A stretch of 64,000 bases of DNA, from assembly GCA_022794035.1 (NCBI GenBank), contig JAAWDX010000004.1, forward strand, positions 86,291 to 150,290, read 5' to 3'. Shown piece by piece: positions 63,609 through 64,000 of the stretch (the first letter of the stretch is position 1; each line of letters starts with the position of its first letter). The notes under the pieces are model-generated. The model made no database searches. It saw only the letters and a list, made by a program, of their open reading frames with translations, and was not told the DNA's origin. The stretch comes from Lachnospiraceae bacterium. GTDB taxonomy: Bacteria; Bacillota; Clostridia; Lachnospirales; Bianqueaceae. Made by a program: the position numbers and the translations under genes.

Positions 63609-63639
63609 AAAAAGCAGGAGGCTTTAAGCAGCCTCCTGC
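63609..63639 (-). terminator. Terminator after the small membrane protein genes
   Basis: GCAGGAGGCT and AGCCTCCTGC form a perfect 10-bp stem around TTAAGC. On the minus strand TTTTT follows. It separates the small membrane genes from the uvrB promoter. Confidence 0.85.
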
Positions 63640-63671
63640 CTGTAATGATGATATGCTCTTTCCTAGGCGTC

Positions 63672-63857
63672 TTAGGACTCCCTGCGTCCTGCAGCTCTCT
63701 CCGCCATGCTGCTCGCCAGCTCATCCTCCATACTCTTCTCTCTCTTCTTCTGCTTTACCATGTGCACAATCAGCACAACCACCATCGCCAACAGTATGAT
63801 CAGCGCCGGTATATCCCACATGCAAAATCCTAACGTCGTATGAATCATTTCACTCAT
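63672..63857 (-). CDS. Small single-pass membrane protein
   Basis: This 61-residue protein has one membrane helix (about residues 15-34, ALIILLAMVVVLIVHMV) and a charged C-terminal tail (KQKKREKSMEDELASSMAERA). GGAGG lies 8 bases before the ATG, which begins 18 bases after the stop of the upstream partial gene. A terminator follows. The function is unknown. The layout of helix then lysine/arginine then acidic helix resembles the upstream gene. Confidence 0.75.
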   Translation of the reverse strand: MSEMIHTTLGFCMWDIPALIILLAMVVVLIVHMVKQKKREKSMEDELASSMAERAAGRRES

Positions 63858-63875
63858 CCTCTCTTCCTCCTTTCC

Positions 63876-64000
63876 TTATCTTCCTGTTTCCTCTAGCTCT
63901 TTCCTTAGCTCAAACATCCGTTTCTGTCTCTTCTTCCGGTCATGCGTGTAGTACAGCTCTACCATAAACGCCACCATAAGCAGGATCAGATGCAGAATGC
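63876..64000 (-). CDS. Small membrane protein, 5' end cut by the window
   Basis: Forty codons are visible, ending in TAA at 63876. The visible part has the end of a membrane helix (ILHLILLMVAFMVELYY) and then a basic stretch HDRKKRQKR followed by an acidic helix ELRKELEETG. The helix-basic-acidic order is the same as in the next gene, which suggests a related pair in one operon. The start lies beyond the right edge. Confidence 0.65.
   Translation of the reverse strand, partial: ILHLILLMVAFMVELYYTHDRKKRQKRMFELRKELEETGR

Overview
The window is a gene-dense, low-to-mid GC stretch of a Gram-positive, endospore-forming anaerobe, almost certainly class Clostridia and probably Lachnospiraceae-like. 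Supporting this are sigma-H, a CotJABC spore-coat operon, an Rnf complex in the clostridial order rnfCDGEAB, a PPi-type phosphofructokinase signature, the radC-mreBCD-PBP2 block, and HrcA/CIRCE control of the DnaK operon. I see no phage, IS element, CRISPR array or rRNA. One tRNA gene is present, and no gap between genes exceeds about 225 bases.

Layout. 1-5.7 kb (minus strand): cell-shape operon radC-mreB-mreC-mreD-PBP2, with PBP2 running off the left edge, preceded by a DUF4321 membrane protein. 5.9-10.8 kb (minus): the Rnf Na+/H+-translocating ferredoxin:NAD+ oxidoreductase, with its own promoter facing away from a small DUF378 gene. 11.3-17.0 kb: a small P-loop protein (plus), then nfeD-SPFH-pseudouridine synthase and GNAT-mrnC-rlmB-sigH (both minus). 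17.1-19.4 kb (plus): anmK and a beta-lactamase-fold hydrolase, probably peptidoglycan recycling. 19.4-21.5 kb (minus): phosphofructokinase-truA. Then a tRNA-Thr(CGU) with a near-consensus promoter.

21.7-33.9 kb (minus) is a long biosynthetic block. An ABC ATPase gene under a strong promoter is followed by hisZ-G-D-C-B-H-A-F-IE, then two gene fusions (YqeG-like HAD phosphatase with shikimate dehydrogenase, and shikimate kinase with type II dehydroquinase), then efp and dapA up to a terminator. 33.9-35.9 kb holds an Sfp-type phosphopantetheinyl transferase (minus) and cotJA-cotJB-cotJC (plus). 36.0-40.0 kb (plus) is a sugar cluster: a TIM-barrel isomerase, a Gfo/Idh/MocA dehydrogenase and two tandem TIM-barrel paralogues. 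Upstream of it lie a perfect 13-bp dyad, a strong promoter and a leader stem-loop, and hairpins separate the later genes.

40.0-49.0 kb (minus): hrcA-grpE-dnaK-dnaJ-prmA-rsmE-nifS-thiI under a CIRCE operator. It joins heat-shock chaperones to ribosome-protein and rRNA methylation and tRNA thiolation. 49.0-53.3 kb (minus): hemW and purM-purN-purD, with a strong hairpin between purM and purN. Two proteins of unknown function follow. 54.7-63.6 kb (minus): uvrB-uvrA-clpC-radA behind a promoter with a perfect GAAC-N4-GTTC LexA box, which would place a Clp ATPase in a DNA-damage operon. The right edge has two small single-pass membrane proteins, the outer one incomplete.

Most of the window is ordinary housekeeping. 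The parts most worth a second look are the sugar cluster at 36-40 kb with its dyad, the fusions at the end of the his operon together with the absent histidinol-phosphatase, the SOS-type uvrBA-clpC-radA operon, and the compound operator in front of hrcA. All functions are inferred from motifs and gene order; no database search was run.
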